From Roseburia porci (GTDB taxonomy: Bacteria; Bacillota; Clostridia; Lachnospirales; Lachnospiraceae), in assembly GCF_009695765.1 (NCBI RefSeq), contig NZ_VUNI01000004.1, positions 1 to 64,000 on the forward strand: DNA of 64,000 bases, written 5' to 3'. Below are positions 9,408 through 18,753 of the stretch, piece after piece (the first letter of the stretch is position 1; every line of letters starts with the position of its first letter). Both the position numbers and the translations under genes were made by a program. Under the pieces are notes generated by a model that had not been told where the DNA came from, made no database searches, and saw only the letters and a program-made list of their open reading frames with translations.

Positions 9408-10787
9408 ATGGAAAAAGTCGGAGTTGTAATCTGTAACTACAATAAAGAGAATGATGTACTGATCAGTATCCAGTCGGTACTCGAATCTACATATCAGGAT
9501 TTGCATATTTATGTTGTGGATAATGCATCCACCGATGCGTCGGTTGCAAAGATCCGTGGGAAATATGCGAAAGAAGCCAGACTGACGCTGATCTGCAATG
9601 ATGAGAATCTTGGTGGAAGCGGTGGTTTCAACACCGGATTAAGGGAAGCGTTTAAACATGAGCACGAATATCTGATGTGTGTGGATAACGATGCGTTTTT
9701 AGATGAAAAGTGCATTGAAAAGCTGTCAGATTTCCTGGAGACGCATCCAGAGACCGGAATTGCTGCAGCGAAGATCTATCACACGCAGGAGCCGGATTAT
9801 ATCCAGCAGTATGGTTCCTTCCTGAATTGGAAAGACTATTGTGTGGATTCTACTTATCTGAACCGGTTTGAGGATGGCACGCTTCCGGAAGTTGTATATT
9901 CGGATGCAGTTCCTGCCTGTGCACTGATGATACGAAGAAGTGTTGTGGAAAAAATCGGATTCATGCCGGAGGAGAACTTCCTTTACTGGGATGATACCGA
10001 ATGGTGTTACCGGTGCACGCTTGCCGGTTATAAGATCGCATCGGTTGGTGCAGCCGCCGCGTGTCATGCAATGGGTGCCAAAAAGGAAGACGTGAATACT
10101 TTCCCGACATATTATGCATGGAGAAACTGGATATGGTTTTTCTTAAAATATATTCCGGATGAACAGCTTGAAGATATGGCACAGGTATTTTTAAATTCGA
10201 TCTTTATGATCCAGTATGAGGGAATATACCGCAATGAGGAAAACCGTGCCAAAACCGTAATGGCAGCACTGGATGATGCTCTTCACGGCAACCTTGGAAA
10301 AGCCGGGGAAGAGCGTATTTTTGAGATTGAACACACCTATGATCCGCTGCCTGTGATCCTGACAGGAAAAAAGAGTCTGTGTATTGTTTTTGGAGAGTAT
10401 CCGAGAACGGCAGAGGATCTCGCATGGAAAGTGAGCCGGTGCTATCCGGAGTGTCAGATATATCTGACAAAGGCAGAGGGAGAAGAGGTTTTACGCTGTG
10501 AAAGAGACGGAAGTTTTAGCGCAGCAGATGAAGAAGCGCTGGCTGGGTGTGACGCACAGATTATATTCTGTGAGGACATTTTCAGGCAGAAGGATCTGAG
10601 CATTTCTTCCTATTATATGGATGTGGATGAGAACATTCTTGCAACGGAAGAAGATGCTTTTATGGTGGCAAATTATGATTATTGCAGGAATGTATTCCTT
10701 TTTTCGCAGAAGCCATTGTTCCTTCGGCTGGCCCGTGAGATCCGCAGCAGATTCCAAAAAGAATCAGGCATCTGTGAACAGGAATAA
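9408..10787 (+). CDS. Glycosyltransferase family 2 protein
   Basis: GT-A fold sugar transferase, 459 residues. VGVVICNYNKENDVLISIQSV opens the nucleotide-sugar domain, VVDNASTD and CVDNDAFLD supply the DxD-type metal site, and FLYWDDTEWCYR resembles rhamnosyltransferase-like GT2 enzymes. The domain ends near residue 300. The last ~150 residues (from about LPVILTGKKSLCIVFGEYPR) form an additional region I do not recognise. No membrane segment is seen. It is not in a polysaccharide cluster, so the acceptor is unknown. Confidence 0.88.
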   Translation: MEKVGVVICNYNKENDVLISIQSVLESTYQDLHIYVVDNASTDASVAKIRGKYAKEARLTLICNDENLGGSGGFNTGLREAFKHEHEYLMCVDNDAFLDEKCIEKLSDFLETHPETGIAAAKIYHTQEPDYIQQYGSFLNWKDYCVDSTYLNRFEDGTLPEVVYSDAVPACALMIRRSVVEKIGFMPEENFLYWDDTEWCYRCTLAGYKIASVGAAAACHAMGAKKEDVNTFPTYYAWRNWIWFFLKYIPDEQLEDMAQVFLNSIFMIQYEGIYRNEENRAKTVMAALDDALHGNLGKAGEERIFEIEHTYDPLPVILTGKKSLCIVFGEYPRTAEDLAWKVSRCYPECQIYLTKAEGEEVLRCERDGSFSAADEEALAGCDAQIIFCEDIFRQKDLSISSYYMDVDENILATEEDAFMVANYDYCRNVFLFSQKPLFLRLAREIRSRFQKESGICEQE

Positions 10788-10823
10788 AAAAGACGGATTC
10801 TATCCGCATAATTTGACAAAATA

Positions 10824-10852
10824 TTGCTTTTTACATAGAAATAAAATATAAT
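10824..10852 (+). promoter_or_regulatory. Promoter of the RelA/SpoT gene
   Basis: TTGCTT (10824-10829), 17 bp and TATAAT (10847-10852). A TTGACA at 10813-10818 is too far from the -10 to pair with it. Confidence 0.55.
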
Positions 10853-10895
10853 ATGGAATACAATACGCAGGATTTTAGTGAAGAAGGTGAGACGC

Positions 10896-13253
10896 ATGGC
10901 AGACATTTCGACTGAAGAACTTGAGAAAATGGAGAGCGAGTTCCATTCGAATACGGATGGAATCAGACCTATTAAAGAATTTGTAAGTCCTGAAGCATTA
11001 TATGAGGAACTGATTGCAAGCATTCGGAAGTATCATCCGTCTGCGGATATTACACTTGTTGAGAAGGCATATAAAGTTGCATACGAAGCACACAAGGGAC
11101 AAGTGCGCAAATCAGGAGAGGCATATATTATCCATCCGCTGTGCGTCGCCATTATTCTTGCAGAACTGGAGCTTGATAAGGAGACTATTGCAGCAGGGCT
11201 TCTGCATGATGTACTGGAAGATACGATCATGACCGAACAGCAGATCGTAGACGAATTCAGCGAGGAAGTACTGCTTCTGGTGGATGGCGTTACCAAGTTA
11301 CAGCATCTGCATCTGACAGATAACGGCAAGAAAGACGGAGACGACAAGGCTACCAGGGACAAGAATGCAGAGCGTCTAGAGATGCAGGCAGAGAACTTAA
11401 GAAAGATGTTCCTTGCCATGGCAAAGGATATTCGTGTTATCCTGATCAAGCTGGCGGACCGCCTGCACAATATGCGTACCTTGAAATACCAGTCACGTGA
11501 GGCACAGATCCGTATCGCAAGGGAAACACAGGAGATTTACTGTCCGATCGCCCAGCGTCTTGGTATCAGCAAGATCAAGATCGAACTGGAAGACCTTTCC
11601 CTTAAATATCTGGACCCGGATGCATATTATGATCTGGTCGAGAAAGTTGTTTTACGCAAAAATGTCCGTGATCAGTATGTTCAGAGCCTTGTGAATGACG
11701 TGAAAGCGGATATTGCAGAGGCGGGCATCAAAGCTGATGTATCGGGACGTGCAAAGCACTTTTTCAGTATTTACAAGAAAATGGTAAACCAGCACAAGAC
11801 GATAGACCAGATTTATGATCTGTTTGCAATCCGTATCCTTGTGGATTCCATTAAAGACTGTTATGCAGCTCTTGGTATCATGCATGAGAAGTACAAGCCG
11901 ATTCCCGGACGTTTCAAGGATTACATTGCCATGCCGAAACCGAACATGTATCAGTCTTTGCATACAACGCTGATCGGACCGAGTGGACAGCCGTTTGAGA
12001 TCCAGATCCGTACTTATGAGATGCACCGTACTGCGGAATATGGTATCGCCGCACACTGGAAATACAAAGAGGCGAATAATGGTGTTGCAACCAATACCAC
12101 AGTTACAGAGGAAGAGAAGTTAAGCTGGCTCAGACAGATTCTTGAGTGGCAGCAGGATATGTCCGACAATAAGGAATTTATGAGCCTGTTAAAGAGCGAT
12201 CTGGATCTGTTTTCGGACACGGTATTCTGTTTTACACCATCCGGAGATGTAAAAAACCTGCCGAATGGTTCCACACCGATCGACTTTGCATACAGCATTC
12301 ATTCGGCGGTCGGTAATAAGATGGTCGGAGCAAAAGTAAACGGAAAGCTTGTTCCAATCGATTATCTGATCCAGAATGGAGACCGGATTGAGATCATCAC
12401 GTCACAGAACTCCAAAGGACCAAGCAGAGACTGGTTAAAGATCGTAAAGAGCACGCAGGCAAAGAATAAGATCAACCAGTGGTTCCGAAGTGAGTTGAAG
12501 GAAGAGAATATCCTTCACGGAAAAGAACTGATGCAAGCGTATGCCAAGGCAAAATCCATCAATTTTTCTGATATTAACCGACCGGAGTATCAGGAAAAGA
12601 TTATAAGAAAATACGGTTTTCATGACTGGAATTCCTGTCTGGCTACCGTTGGACATGGTGGTCTCAAAGAGGGACAGATCGTCAACCGTATGTATGAGGA
12701 ATATAAGAAGGATCATGTAATCCCTCTGACGGATGCAGATGTTCTGGAGACAATCGGAGAGCAGAAGCCACAGGAGACACCTAAGAAATCCAAGAGTGGA
12801 ATCGTGGTAAAGGGACTATACGATGTTGCAGTTCATTTTTCCAAATGCTGCAGTCCTGTCCCGGGAGATGAGATCGTTGGATTTGTGACGAGAGGAAGAG
12901 GTGTTTCCATTCACAGAACCGATTGTATTAATGTGATCAACCTTTCTGAAATGGAACGCGCGAGACTGATCGAAGCAGAATGGCAGGCAGGCGCTGAGGC
13001 AGAATCGCTGGGTGAGTATCTGGCGGAGATCAAGATATTCTGTCATGACAGACCTGGACTTCTGGTTGACATTACCCGTATTTTTACGGAGCGTGAGATC
13101 AACATTATCGGAATCCATTCCAAGACAAGCAAGCAGGGAATCGCTACGATCGAGGTTTCCTTTCACACGAAGGGCAGAGCTGAGATCAGCAGTATTGTTG
13201 AGAAGCTTCGTCAGGTGGACAGCGTGATCGACATCGAGAGAACGACCGGCTGA
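10896..13253 (+). CDS. relA: Bifunctional (p)ppGpp synthetase/hydrolase
   Basis: Long RelA/SpoT homologue that makes and degrades the stringent-response alarmone (p)ppGpp. About 785 residues: HD hydrolase domain with AAGLLHDVLEDT and KLADRLHNMRTL, synthetase domain with RFKDYIAMPKPNMYQSLHTT, TGS domain (VFCFTPSGDVKNLPNGSTPIDFAY), conserved-Cys region (HFSKCCSPVPGDEIVGFVTRGRG) and C-terminal ACT domain. The intact HD motif suggests hydrolase activity as well as synthesis. I chose ATG 10896 (AAGGTGA upstream) over the GTG at 10878. It has its own promoter and terminator. Confidence 0.95.
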   Translation: MADISTEELEKMESEFHSNTDGIRPIKEFVSPEALYEELIASIRKYHPSADITLVEKAYKVAYEAHKGQVRKSGEAYIIHPLCVAIILAELELDKETIAAGLLHDVLEDTIMTEQQIVDEFSEEVLLLVDGVTKLQHLHLTDNGKKDGDDKATRDKNAERLEMQAENLRKMFLAMAKDIRVILIKLADRLHNMRTLKYQSREAQIRIARETQEIYCPIAQRLGISKIKIELEDLSLKYLDPDAYYDLVEKVVLRKNVRDQYVQSLVNDVKADIAEAGIKADVSGRAKHFFSIYKKMVNQHKTIDQIYDLFAIRILVDSIKDCYAALGIMHEKYKPIPGRFKDYIAMPKPNMYQSLHTTLIGPSGQPFEIQIRTYEMHRTAEYGIAAHWKYKEANNGVATNTTVTEEEKLSWLRQILEWQQDMSDNKEFMSLLKSDLDLFSDTVFCFTPSGDVKNLPNGSTPIDFAYSIHSAVGNKMVGAKVNGKLVPIDYLIQNGDRIEIITSQNSKGPSRDWLKIVKSTQAKNKINQWFRSELKEENILHGKELMQAYAKAKSINFSDINRPEYQEKIIRKYGFHDWNSCLATVGHGGLKEGQIVNRMYEEYKKDHVIPLTDADVLETIGEQKPQETPKKSKSGIVVKGLYDVAVHFSKCCSPVPGDEIVGFVTRGRGVSIHRTDCINVINLSEMERARLIEAEWQAGAEAESLGEYLAEIKIFCHDRPGLLVDITRIFTEREINIIGIHSKTSKQGIATIEVSFHTKGRAEISSIVEKLRQVDSVIDIERTTG

Positions 13254-13302
13254 TCATATGGGACGGAAGCCCATATGTATTTGCGGTATAAAAAGAAAAG
13301 AG

Positions 13303-13341
13303 ACAGGGTGGAATCTGTGACCGGATTTCATCCTGTTTTTG
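13303..13341 (+). terminator. Terminator after the RelA/SpoT gene
   Basis: A 13-bp stem (13303-13315 with 13324-13336, two wobble pairs) followed by TTTTTGTG. A CATATGGG/CCCATATG hairpin lies just upstream. Confidence 0.75.
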
Positions 13342-13361
13342 TGTTACGGGGCAAAATCTGT

Positions 13362-13390
13362 TTTTCAAAAGTCCGGATATATGGTATAAT
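13362..13390 (+). promoter_or_regulatory. Promoter of the MBL-hemZ-hisS-aspS run
   Basis: TTTTCA (13362-13367), 17 bp and a perfect TATAAT (13385-13390), 28 bp before the start codon at 13419. Confidence 0.55.
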
Positions 13391-13418
13391 AGATAAATTC
13401 AAAAAAGAGGTGGGAACA

Positions 13419-14048
13419 ATGGGTAAAATGAAAGTAGATCACTATGTAGTCGGACCGGTACAGACGAACTGCTATTTCGCAGTGAATACAGAGACAAATG
13501 AGATTCTGATTATTGATCCGGGAGCAGATGCAAAAGAACTTGCAAACCGTATCCGCTTTGACGGATATACACCGGTGGCGATTCTTCTGACACATGGACA
13601 TTTTGATCATGCAACAGGAGCACAGGCACTGGCGGATGAATTTGGAATCCAGATTTACGCGCATGAGGCGGAAAAACAGACACTCGAAGATGAGAAAATC
13701 AATCTCTGCGGCATGGTAGGAGAACATCATGTATACCATGCGGATGTGTATTTAAAAGATGAGCAGGAACTGGATCTTGCGGGATTTCATATCCGTGTAT
13801 TGTTCACACCTGGCCATACACCGGGTGGATGCTGCTATTATTTCCCATACGAGGATGCTGTGTTTGCCGGAGATACGTTATTCTGTGGTTCTGTAGGACG
13901 CACAGACTTCCCGGGGGGAAGTATGTCACAACTGATCCGGGGCATCAAGGACAAACTCATGACATTGCCGGATAACACAACTGTGTACACCGGACACAAT
14001 GATATTACTACGATCGAACAAGAGAGGATGTACAACCCATATCTATGA
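13419..14048 (+). CDS. Metallo-beta-lactamase-fold hydrolase
   Basis: 209-residue hydrolase of the glyoxalase II-like MBL group. THGHFDHATG is the HxHxDH metal motif, FTPGHTPGGCCYYF and FAGDTLFCGSVGRTD give the remaining zinc ligands, and YTGHNDITTIEQER closes the fold. The start at 13419 has GAGGTGGG upstream; the longer in-frame start at 13275 lies before the promoter and is rejected. Its stop overlaps the hemZ start by 4 bases. Physiological substrate unknown; thioester or lactoylglutathione-like hydrolysis is the family guess. Confidence 0.88.
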   Translation: MGKMKVDHYVVGPVQTNCYFAVNTETNEILIIDPGADAKELANRIRFDGYTPVAILLTHGHFDHATGAQALADEFGIQIYAHEAEKQTLEDEKINLCGMVGEHHVYHADVYLKDEQELDLAGFHIRVLFTPGHTPGGCCYYFPYEDAVFAGDTLFCGSVGRTDFPGGSMSQLIRGIKDKLMTLPDNTTVYTGHNDITTIEQERMYNPYL

Positions 14049-15622
14049 TAAATGTGAACCTGAATAAACCGGAATTTGAATATGATATCCATTCGCTGAT
14101 CAAGGCATTTTTCCCGAAGGATGATGTGGAGATTTATTATACGGGAGATGTGGAAGGACAGAATGTGGCATGTACGAACCATTCCAGAGCCGGAAGAGGT
14201 CATACAGGCGGTGAGACAGCCGATTTGAATGTCACAGATGTTTTTGACATTACCTATGAGGACGATAAGATTTTCCTGAGCTGGAAGGAAAAGGACAAGT
14301 CTTCCGAAAGCGGTGAAGCTGCTGCGGGCGGTCTGAAAATGTCAAGCGAATTTGCCGTGGATTACAGTGACAGACGTGCAACCAAAAATGCACTGAAACA
14401 GCATCTGTATGAATTCCTTGCAAAAGGACGGAAGGAAGAACTTCCGTGGGGTACACTTACGGGAATCCGCCCGACAAAGATCCCGATGAAGCTTCTGACT
14501 GAGGGGAAAACAGATGCAGAGATCTTTCGGCATATGAAGGATACTTATTATGCGACAGATGAGAAAATCAATCTGAGCATTGAGATCGCAAAGCGTGAGC
14601 TGGCGCTTTTAAATAAGATCGATTATGAAAACGGATACAGTCTGTATATCGGAATCCCGTTTTGTCCGAGTACCTGTCTGTATTGTTCATTTACTTCTTA
14701 TCCGCTTGCGTCCTGGAGTGCGAAGGTAGATGCTTATCTGGATGCGCTGGAAAAGGAAATCGATTTTACCGCGCAGAAGTTTTATCATAAAAAGCTGAAT
14801 TCCATCTATATTGGTGGTGGAACGCCGACGACATTAAATCCGGCGCAGTTAGACCGGTTAATCCGTAAGATCCGGTGCAGCTTTGATCTCACGCACTGCC
14901 TGGAGTTTACAGTTGAGGCAGGGCGACCGGATTCTATTACACGGGAGAAGCTTCAGGTGCTCCGCAACAATGGAATCAGCAGAATTTCCATTAATCCGCA
15001 GACTATGAAACAGGAGACGCTCGATCTGATCGGAAGGCGTCATACGGTAGAACAGATCAAAGAAAGCTTCCATATGGCAAGAGAGCTTGGTTTTGACAAT
15101 ATCAACATGGATCTTATCATGGGACTTCCACAGGAGAGTCTGCAGGATGTAAAGAATACAATGGAAGAATTAAAGGCGCTTGACCCGGACAATATTACCA
15201 TTCATTCGCTTGCAATCAAGCGCGCGGCAAGACTGAACATTTTCAAGGATCATTATAAAGACATGCAGATGATCAACACGAAAGAGCACATGGACCTGTG
15301 CGCATCGTATTGCAGGAGCATGGGACTCGAACCGTATTATCTCTATCGCCAGAAAGGCATGGCAGGAAATATGGAGAACGTGGGATATGCCAAAGCCGGT
15401 AAAGCAGGCGTATATAATATCTTGATTATGGAAGAAAAACAGACTATAATGGCACTTGGTGCCGGCGCGACAACGAAATTTGTTCTTCCGGAGAAGAATC
15501 CGGATGGAAGCCAGCGCATCGAACGTGTGGAAAATGTCAAGGATGTAAAGAATTATCTGGAACGTATTGACGAAATGATAGAAAGAAAAATCAGAAAGAT
15601 GGAGGAAGTGGGATGGCATTAA
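14045..15622 (+). CDS. hemZ: Coproporphyrinogen III oxidase-like radical SAM protein HemZ
   Basis: Radical-SAM protein of the HemN/HemZ group, 525 residues. The 4Fe-4S motif is C207, C211 and C214 (CPSTCLYC); YIGGGTPTTL is the SAM-binding glycine motif. The ~170-residue N-terminal extension with TLTGIRPTK is typical of HemZ. Family members are annotated as oxygen-independent coproporphyrinogen dehydrogenases, but no other haem genes are seen in the window, so the true substrate is uncertain. It overlaps both neighbours, a 4-base overlap upstream and 10 bases with hisS. Confidence 0.88.
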   Translation: MINVNLNKPEFEYDIHSLIKAFFPKDDVEIYYTGDVEGQNVACTNHSRAGRGHTGGETADLNVTDVFDITYEDDKIFLSWKEKDKSSESGEAAAGGLKMSSEFAVDYSDRRATKNALKQHLYEFLAKGRKEELPWGTLTGIRPTKIPMKLLTEGKTDAEIFRHMKDTYYATDEKINLSIEIAKRELALLNKIDYENGYSLYIGIPFCPSTCLYCSFTSYPLASWSAKVDAYLDALEKEIDFTAQKFYHKKLNSIYIGGGTPTTLNPAQLDRLIRKIRCSFDLTHCLEFTVEAGRPDSITREKLQVLRNNGISRISINPQTMKQETLDLIGRRHTVEQIKESFHMARELGFDNINMDLIMGLPQESLQDVKNTMEELKALDPDNITIHSLAIKRAARLNIFKDHYKDMQMINTKEHMDLCASYCRSMGLEPYYLYRQKGMAGNMENVGYAKAGKAGVYNILIMEEKQTIMALGAGATTKFVLPEKNPDGSQRIERVENVKDVKNYLERIDEMIERKIRKMEEVGWH

Positions 15623-16872
15623 GCAAGAAACCGGTTAACGGTATGAAAGATATTTTACCAGCAGAAATGGAGATCCGCGATTATGTGACAAGCGTGATCA
15701 AGGATACTTACAGAAGTTTTGGGTTTACACCGATAGAGACTCCTTGCATGGAGAATATTGCTAACCTGAGCAGCAAACAGGGGGGAGAGAATGAGAAGCT
15801 GATCTTCAAAGTATTAAAAAGAGGAGAGAAGCTGAATCTTGAGACAGCAAAGGAAGAGGCAGACGTTGTTGACTTTGGTATGAGATATGACCTTACGGTG
15901 CCACTTTCCCGTTTCTATTCGAATAATGCAAACAATCTTCCTACACCTTTTAAAGCACTTCAGATCGGAAGTGTCTGGAGAGCAGACCGTCCACAGAGAG
16001 GCCGTTATCGTCAGTTCACACAGTGCGATATCGACATTCTGGGTGAGCCGAGCAATCTGGCAGAGATCGAGTTGATCACTGCGACAACAACAACCATCGG
16101 AAGACTTGGATTTAAAAATTTTGAGATCCGTATCAATGAGCGCCGTATCTTAAAGGCAATGGCTGCTTACAGTGGATTTACCGAGGATCAGTATGACAGT
16201 GTATTTATCACACTGGATAAAATGGATAAGATCGGTGTGGATGGTGTTGCAGAGGAACTTGAGAAAGACGGATATGCAAAGGAATCCATCGATAAATATC
16301 TTGGACTTTTCAAACTTTTAGAGGATAAAAAGGATGTTGCAGAAGGTGTTGCATTCTTAGCAGATACACTTGGCGAGTATCTGGACCCGGAAGTTGTAAA
16401 TAATATGAAAGAGATCGCAGCAGCTGTAAATGCAACAAAAGCTGCGGAGTTTACACTGGTATTTGATCCAACACTTGTCCGTGGAATGAGCTACTATACA
16501 GGCACGATTTTTGAGATCGCAATGCCGGAACTCGGTGCTGCATGCGGTGGCGGCGGGCGTTATGACAAGATGATCGGTAAATTTACCGGAAACGATGTGC
16601 CGGCCTGTGGATTTTCCATCGGATTTGAGCGTATCATTCTTCTTCTTATGGAGAATGGATTCAAGATCCCGGAAAGCCCGAAGAAAGTCGCATACCTTGT
16701 AGAAAAAGGATATCCTGCTGACAAGCTTGTGGAGGTTATGAAACAGGCGAAAGAAGCAAGAGAAAATGGACAGCAGGTGCTTGTTGTCCGCATGAATAAA
16801 AATAAAAAGTTCCAGAAGGAACAGTTAAATAAAGAGGGATATGAAGAATTTGTAGAATTCTTCAACCGTTAG
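15613..16872 (+). CDS. hisS: Histidine--tRNA ligase
   Basis: Class II aminoacyl-tRNA synthetase that charges tRNA-His. Motif 2 is FRSEVW-like text read here as QIGSVWRADRPQRGRYRQFTQCDIDI; the histidine-specific segments LVRGMSYYTGTIFEI and GGGRYDKMIG are present, with GFSIGFERI as motif 3. The C-terminal anticodon-binding domain ends the 419-residue protein. GGAGG lies upstream, inside the end of hemZ. No T-box leader is seen; it is read from the upstream operon promoter. Confidence 0.96.
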   Translation: MALSKKPVNGMKDILPAEMEIRDYVTSVIKDTYRSFGFTPIETPCMENIANLSSKQGGENEKLIFKVLKRGEKLNLETAKEEADVVDFGMRYDLTVPLSRFYSNNANNLPTPFKALQIGSVWRADRPQRGRYRQFTQCDIDILGEPSNLAEIELITATTTTIGRLGFKNFEIRINERRILKAMAAYSGFTEDQYDSVFITLDKMDKIGVDGVAEELEKDGYAKESIDKYLGLFKLLEDKKDVAEGVAFLADTLGEYLDPEVVNNMKEIAAAVNATKAAEFTLVFDPTLVRGMSYYTGTIFEIAMPELGAACGGGGRYDKMIGKFTGNDVPACGFSIGFERIILLLMENGFKIPESPKKVAYLVEKGYPADKLVEVMKQAKEARENGQQVLVVRMNKNKKFQKEQLNKEGYEEFVEFFNR

Positions 16873-16881
16873 GAGGAAATC

Positions 16882-18684
16882 ATGGCAGAGTCAATGAGAG
16901 GTTTACACAGAAGCCACAGATGTACAGAGGTATCCAATTCCAATATTGGTGAGAAAGTTACCGTTATGGGATGGGTACAGAAAAGAAGAAATTTAGGAAG
17001 TCTGATCTTTGTAGATTTAAGAGATAGGAGTGGAATTCTTCAGCTTGTATTTGATGAGGACAGCATTGGCAAAGAAGGATTTGAAAAAGCCGGAACATTA
17101 AGAAGCGAGTATGTAATCGCAGTAGAGGGAACCGTTCAGAAACGTTCTGCAGCAGTGAATGAGAACTTAAAGACCGGTGATATCGAAGTAATTGCAACAA
17201 GCCTTCGTATTTTATCAGAAGCACAGACACCACCATTCCAGATCGAAGAGAACAGCCAGACCAAAGACGAGATTCGTCTGAAATATCGTTATCTGGATCT
17301 GAGAAGACCAGATATCCAGCGGAATCTGATGTTAAGAAGCAAGGTATTATACCTGATGAGAGATTTCATGGCAAAAGAGGGATTCTTAGAGATCGAGACT
17401 CCAATTCTTTGCAGATCTACACCGGAAGGAGCAAGAGATTACCTTGTACCAAGCCGTGTGCATCCAGGCAACTTTTATGCACTGCCACAGTCACCACAGC
17501 TTTTCAAACAGCTTCTGATGGCATCCGGATATGACCGTTATTTCCAGATCGCACGCTGCTTCCGTGACGAGGATCTTCGTGCAGACCGTCAGCCGGAGTT
17601 TACACAGGCAGATATGGAGTTATCTTTCGTAGACATGGAAGACGTATTAGATGTCAATGAAAGACTGTTAAAATACGTATTTAAAGAGGCAATCAACGTA
17701 GACATCCAGCTTCCGCTTCCAAGAATGCCTTGGCAGGAAGCAATGGATCGCTTTGGTTCAGATAAGCCGGATACACGTTTTGGAATGGAATTACAAGACG
17801 TATCCGATGTTGTAAAGGGCTGTGGCTTCTCTGTATTCACAAGTGCACTGGAAGCAGGCGGTTCTGTCCGTGGTATCAACGTAGAGGGACAGGGGGCTAT
17901 GCCTCGTAAGAAGATCGATAAATTAGTTGAGTTCGCAAAAGGATACGGAGCAAAAGGCCTTGCATACCTTTGTGTCAACGAAGACGGAACTTACAAATCC
18001 TCTTTCGCCAAATTCATGACGGAAGAAGAGTTAAATGCCCTTGTTTCTGCGATGAATGGTAAACCGGGAGATCTGCTTCTTTTCGCAGCTGACAAGAATA
18101 AGATCGTATGGAATGTACTTGGTGCACTCCGTCTGAAAATGGGTGAAGAGTTAGGTCTTATGGATCCGGATCAGTACAACTTCTTATGGGTAACAGAATT
18201 CCCATTATTAGAGTGGTCTGATGAAGAGAACCGTTATATGGCAATGCATCATCCATTTACCATGCCAATGGAAGAAGACTGGAAAAACGTAGATACGGAT
18301 CCAGGCTCTGTTCGTGCGATCGCTTATGATATCGTGTTAAATGGTACCGAACTTGGTGGTGGCTCTGTTCGTATCCATCAGGATGATATCCAGGAGAAGA
18401 TGTTTGAAGTACTTGGAATCAGCAAAGAACGTGCACAGGAGAAATTTGGTTACCTGTTGGATGCATTCTCTTACGGTGTTCCACCACACGCAGGACTTGC
18501 ATATGGTGTAGACCGTATGGTTATGCATATGGTACACGCAGATACGATCCGTGACGTTATCGCATTTCCGAAAGTAAAGGATGCATCTGATCTTATGACA
18601 GCAACTCCGAACGTTGTAGACGAGGAGCAGTTGGAAGAACTTGGTATTGCGGTTATTCCACAGAAGGAAGAGGACGCAGAATAA
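16882..18684 (+). CDS. aspS: Aspartate--tRNA ligase
   Basis: Class II synthetase of the bacterial type, 600 residues. The N-terminal OB-fold (GWVQKRRNLGSLIFVDLRDRSG) binds the anticodon; motif 2 is ARCFRDEDLRADRQPEFTQ, then the bacterial GAD insertion (about residues 290-420), and motif 3 GLAYGVDRMVMHM. AGGAGG lies 5 bases upstream of the ATG, 9 bases after hisS. Whether it charges only tRNA-Asp or also tRNA-Asn cannot be decided here. Confidence 0.96.
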   Translation: MAESMRGLHRSHRCTEVSNSNIGEKVTVMGWVQKRRNLGSLIFVDLRDRSGILQLVFDEDSIGKEGFEKAGTLRSEYVIAVEGTVQKRSAAVNENLKTGDIEVIATSLRILSEAQTPPFQIEENSQTKDEIRLKYRYLDLRRPDIQRNLMLRSKVLYLMRDFMAKEGFLEIETPILCRSTPEGARDYLVPSRVHPGNFYALPQSPQLFKQLLMASGYDRYFQIARCFRDEDLRADRQPEFTQADMELSFVDMEDVLDVNERLLKYVFKEAINVDIQLPLPRMPWQEAMDRFGSDKPDTRFGMELQDVSDVVKGCGFSVFTSALEAGGSVRGINVEGQGAMPRKKIDKLVEFAKGYGAKGLAYLCVNEDGTYKSSFAKFMTEEELNALVSAMNGKPGDLLLFAADKNKIVWNVLGALRLKMGEELGLMDPDQYNFLWVTEFPLLEWSDEENRYMAMHHPFTMPMEEDWKNVDTDPGSVRAIAYDIVLNGTELGGGSVRIHQDDIQEKMFEVLGISKERAQEKFGYLLDAFSYGVPPHAGLAYGVDRMVMHMVHADTIRDVIAFPKVKDASDLMTATPNVVDEEQLEELGIAVIPQKEEDAE

Positions 18685-18696
18685 TATAGAATTCAG

Positions 18697-18728
18697 AGGG
18701 CAGTTTCATATGGGACTGCCCTTTATTC
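18697..18728 (+). terminator. Terminator after aspS
   Basis: AGGGCAGT (18697-18704) pairs with ACTGCCCT (18715-18722), followed by TTATTCCTTT. Confidence 0.75.
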
Positions 18729-18753
18729 CTTTATAGGAAAGGGGGCGAAAGGC

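Noticed and set aside
13275-13418. Longer N-terminus for the metallo-beta-lactamase-fold protein
   Set aside because: It would cross the terminator and promoter; the ATG at 13419 has a strong ribosome binding site and gives the normal family start.
15480-15640. T-box leader before hisS
   Set aside because: hisS overlaps hemZ, leaving no room for a leader; no T-box sequence is seen.
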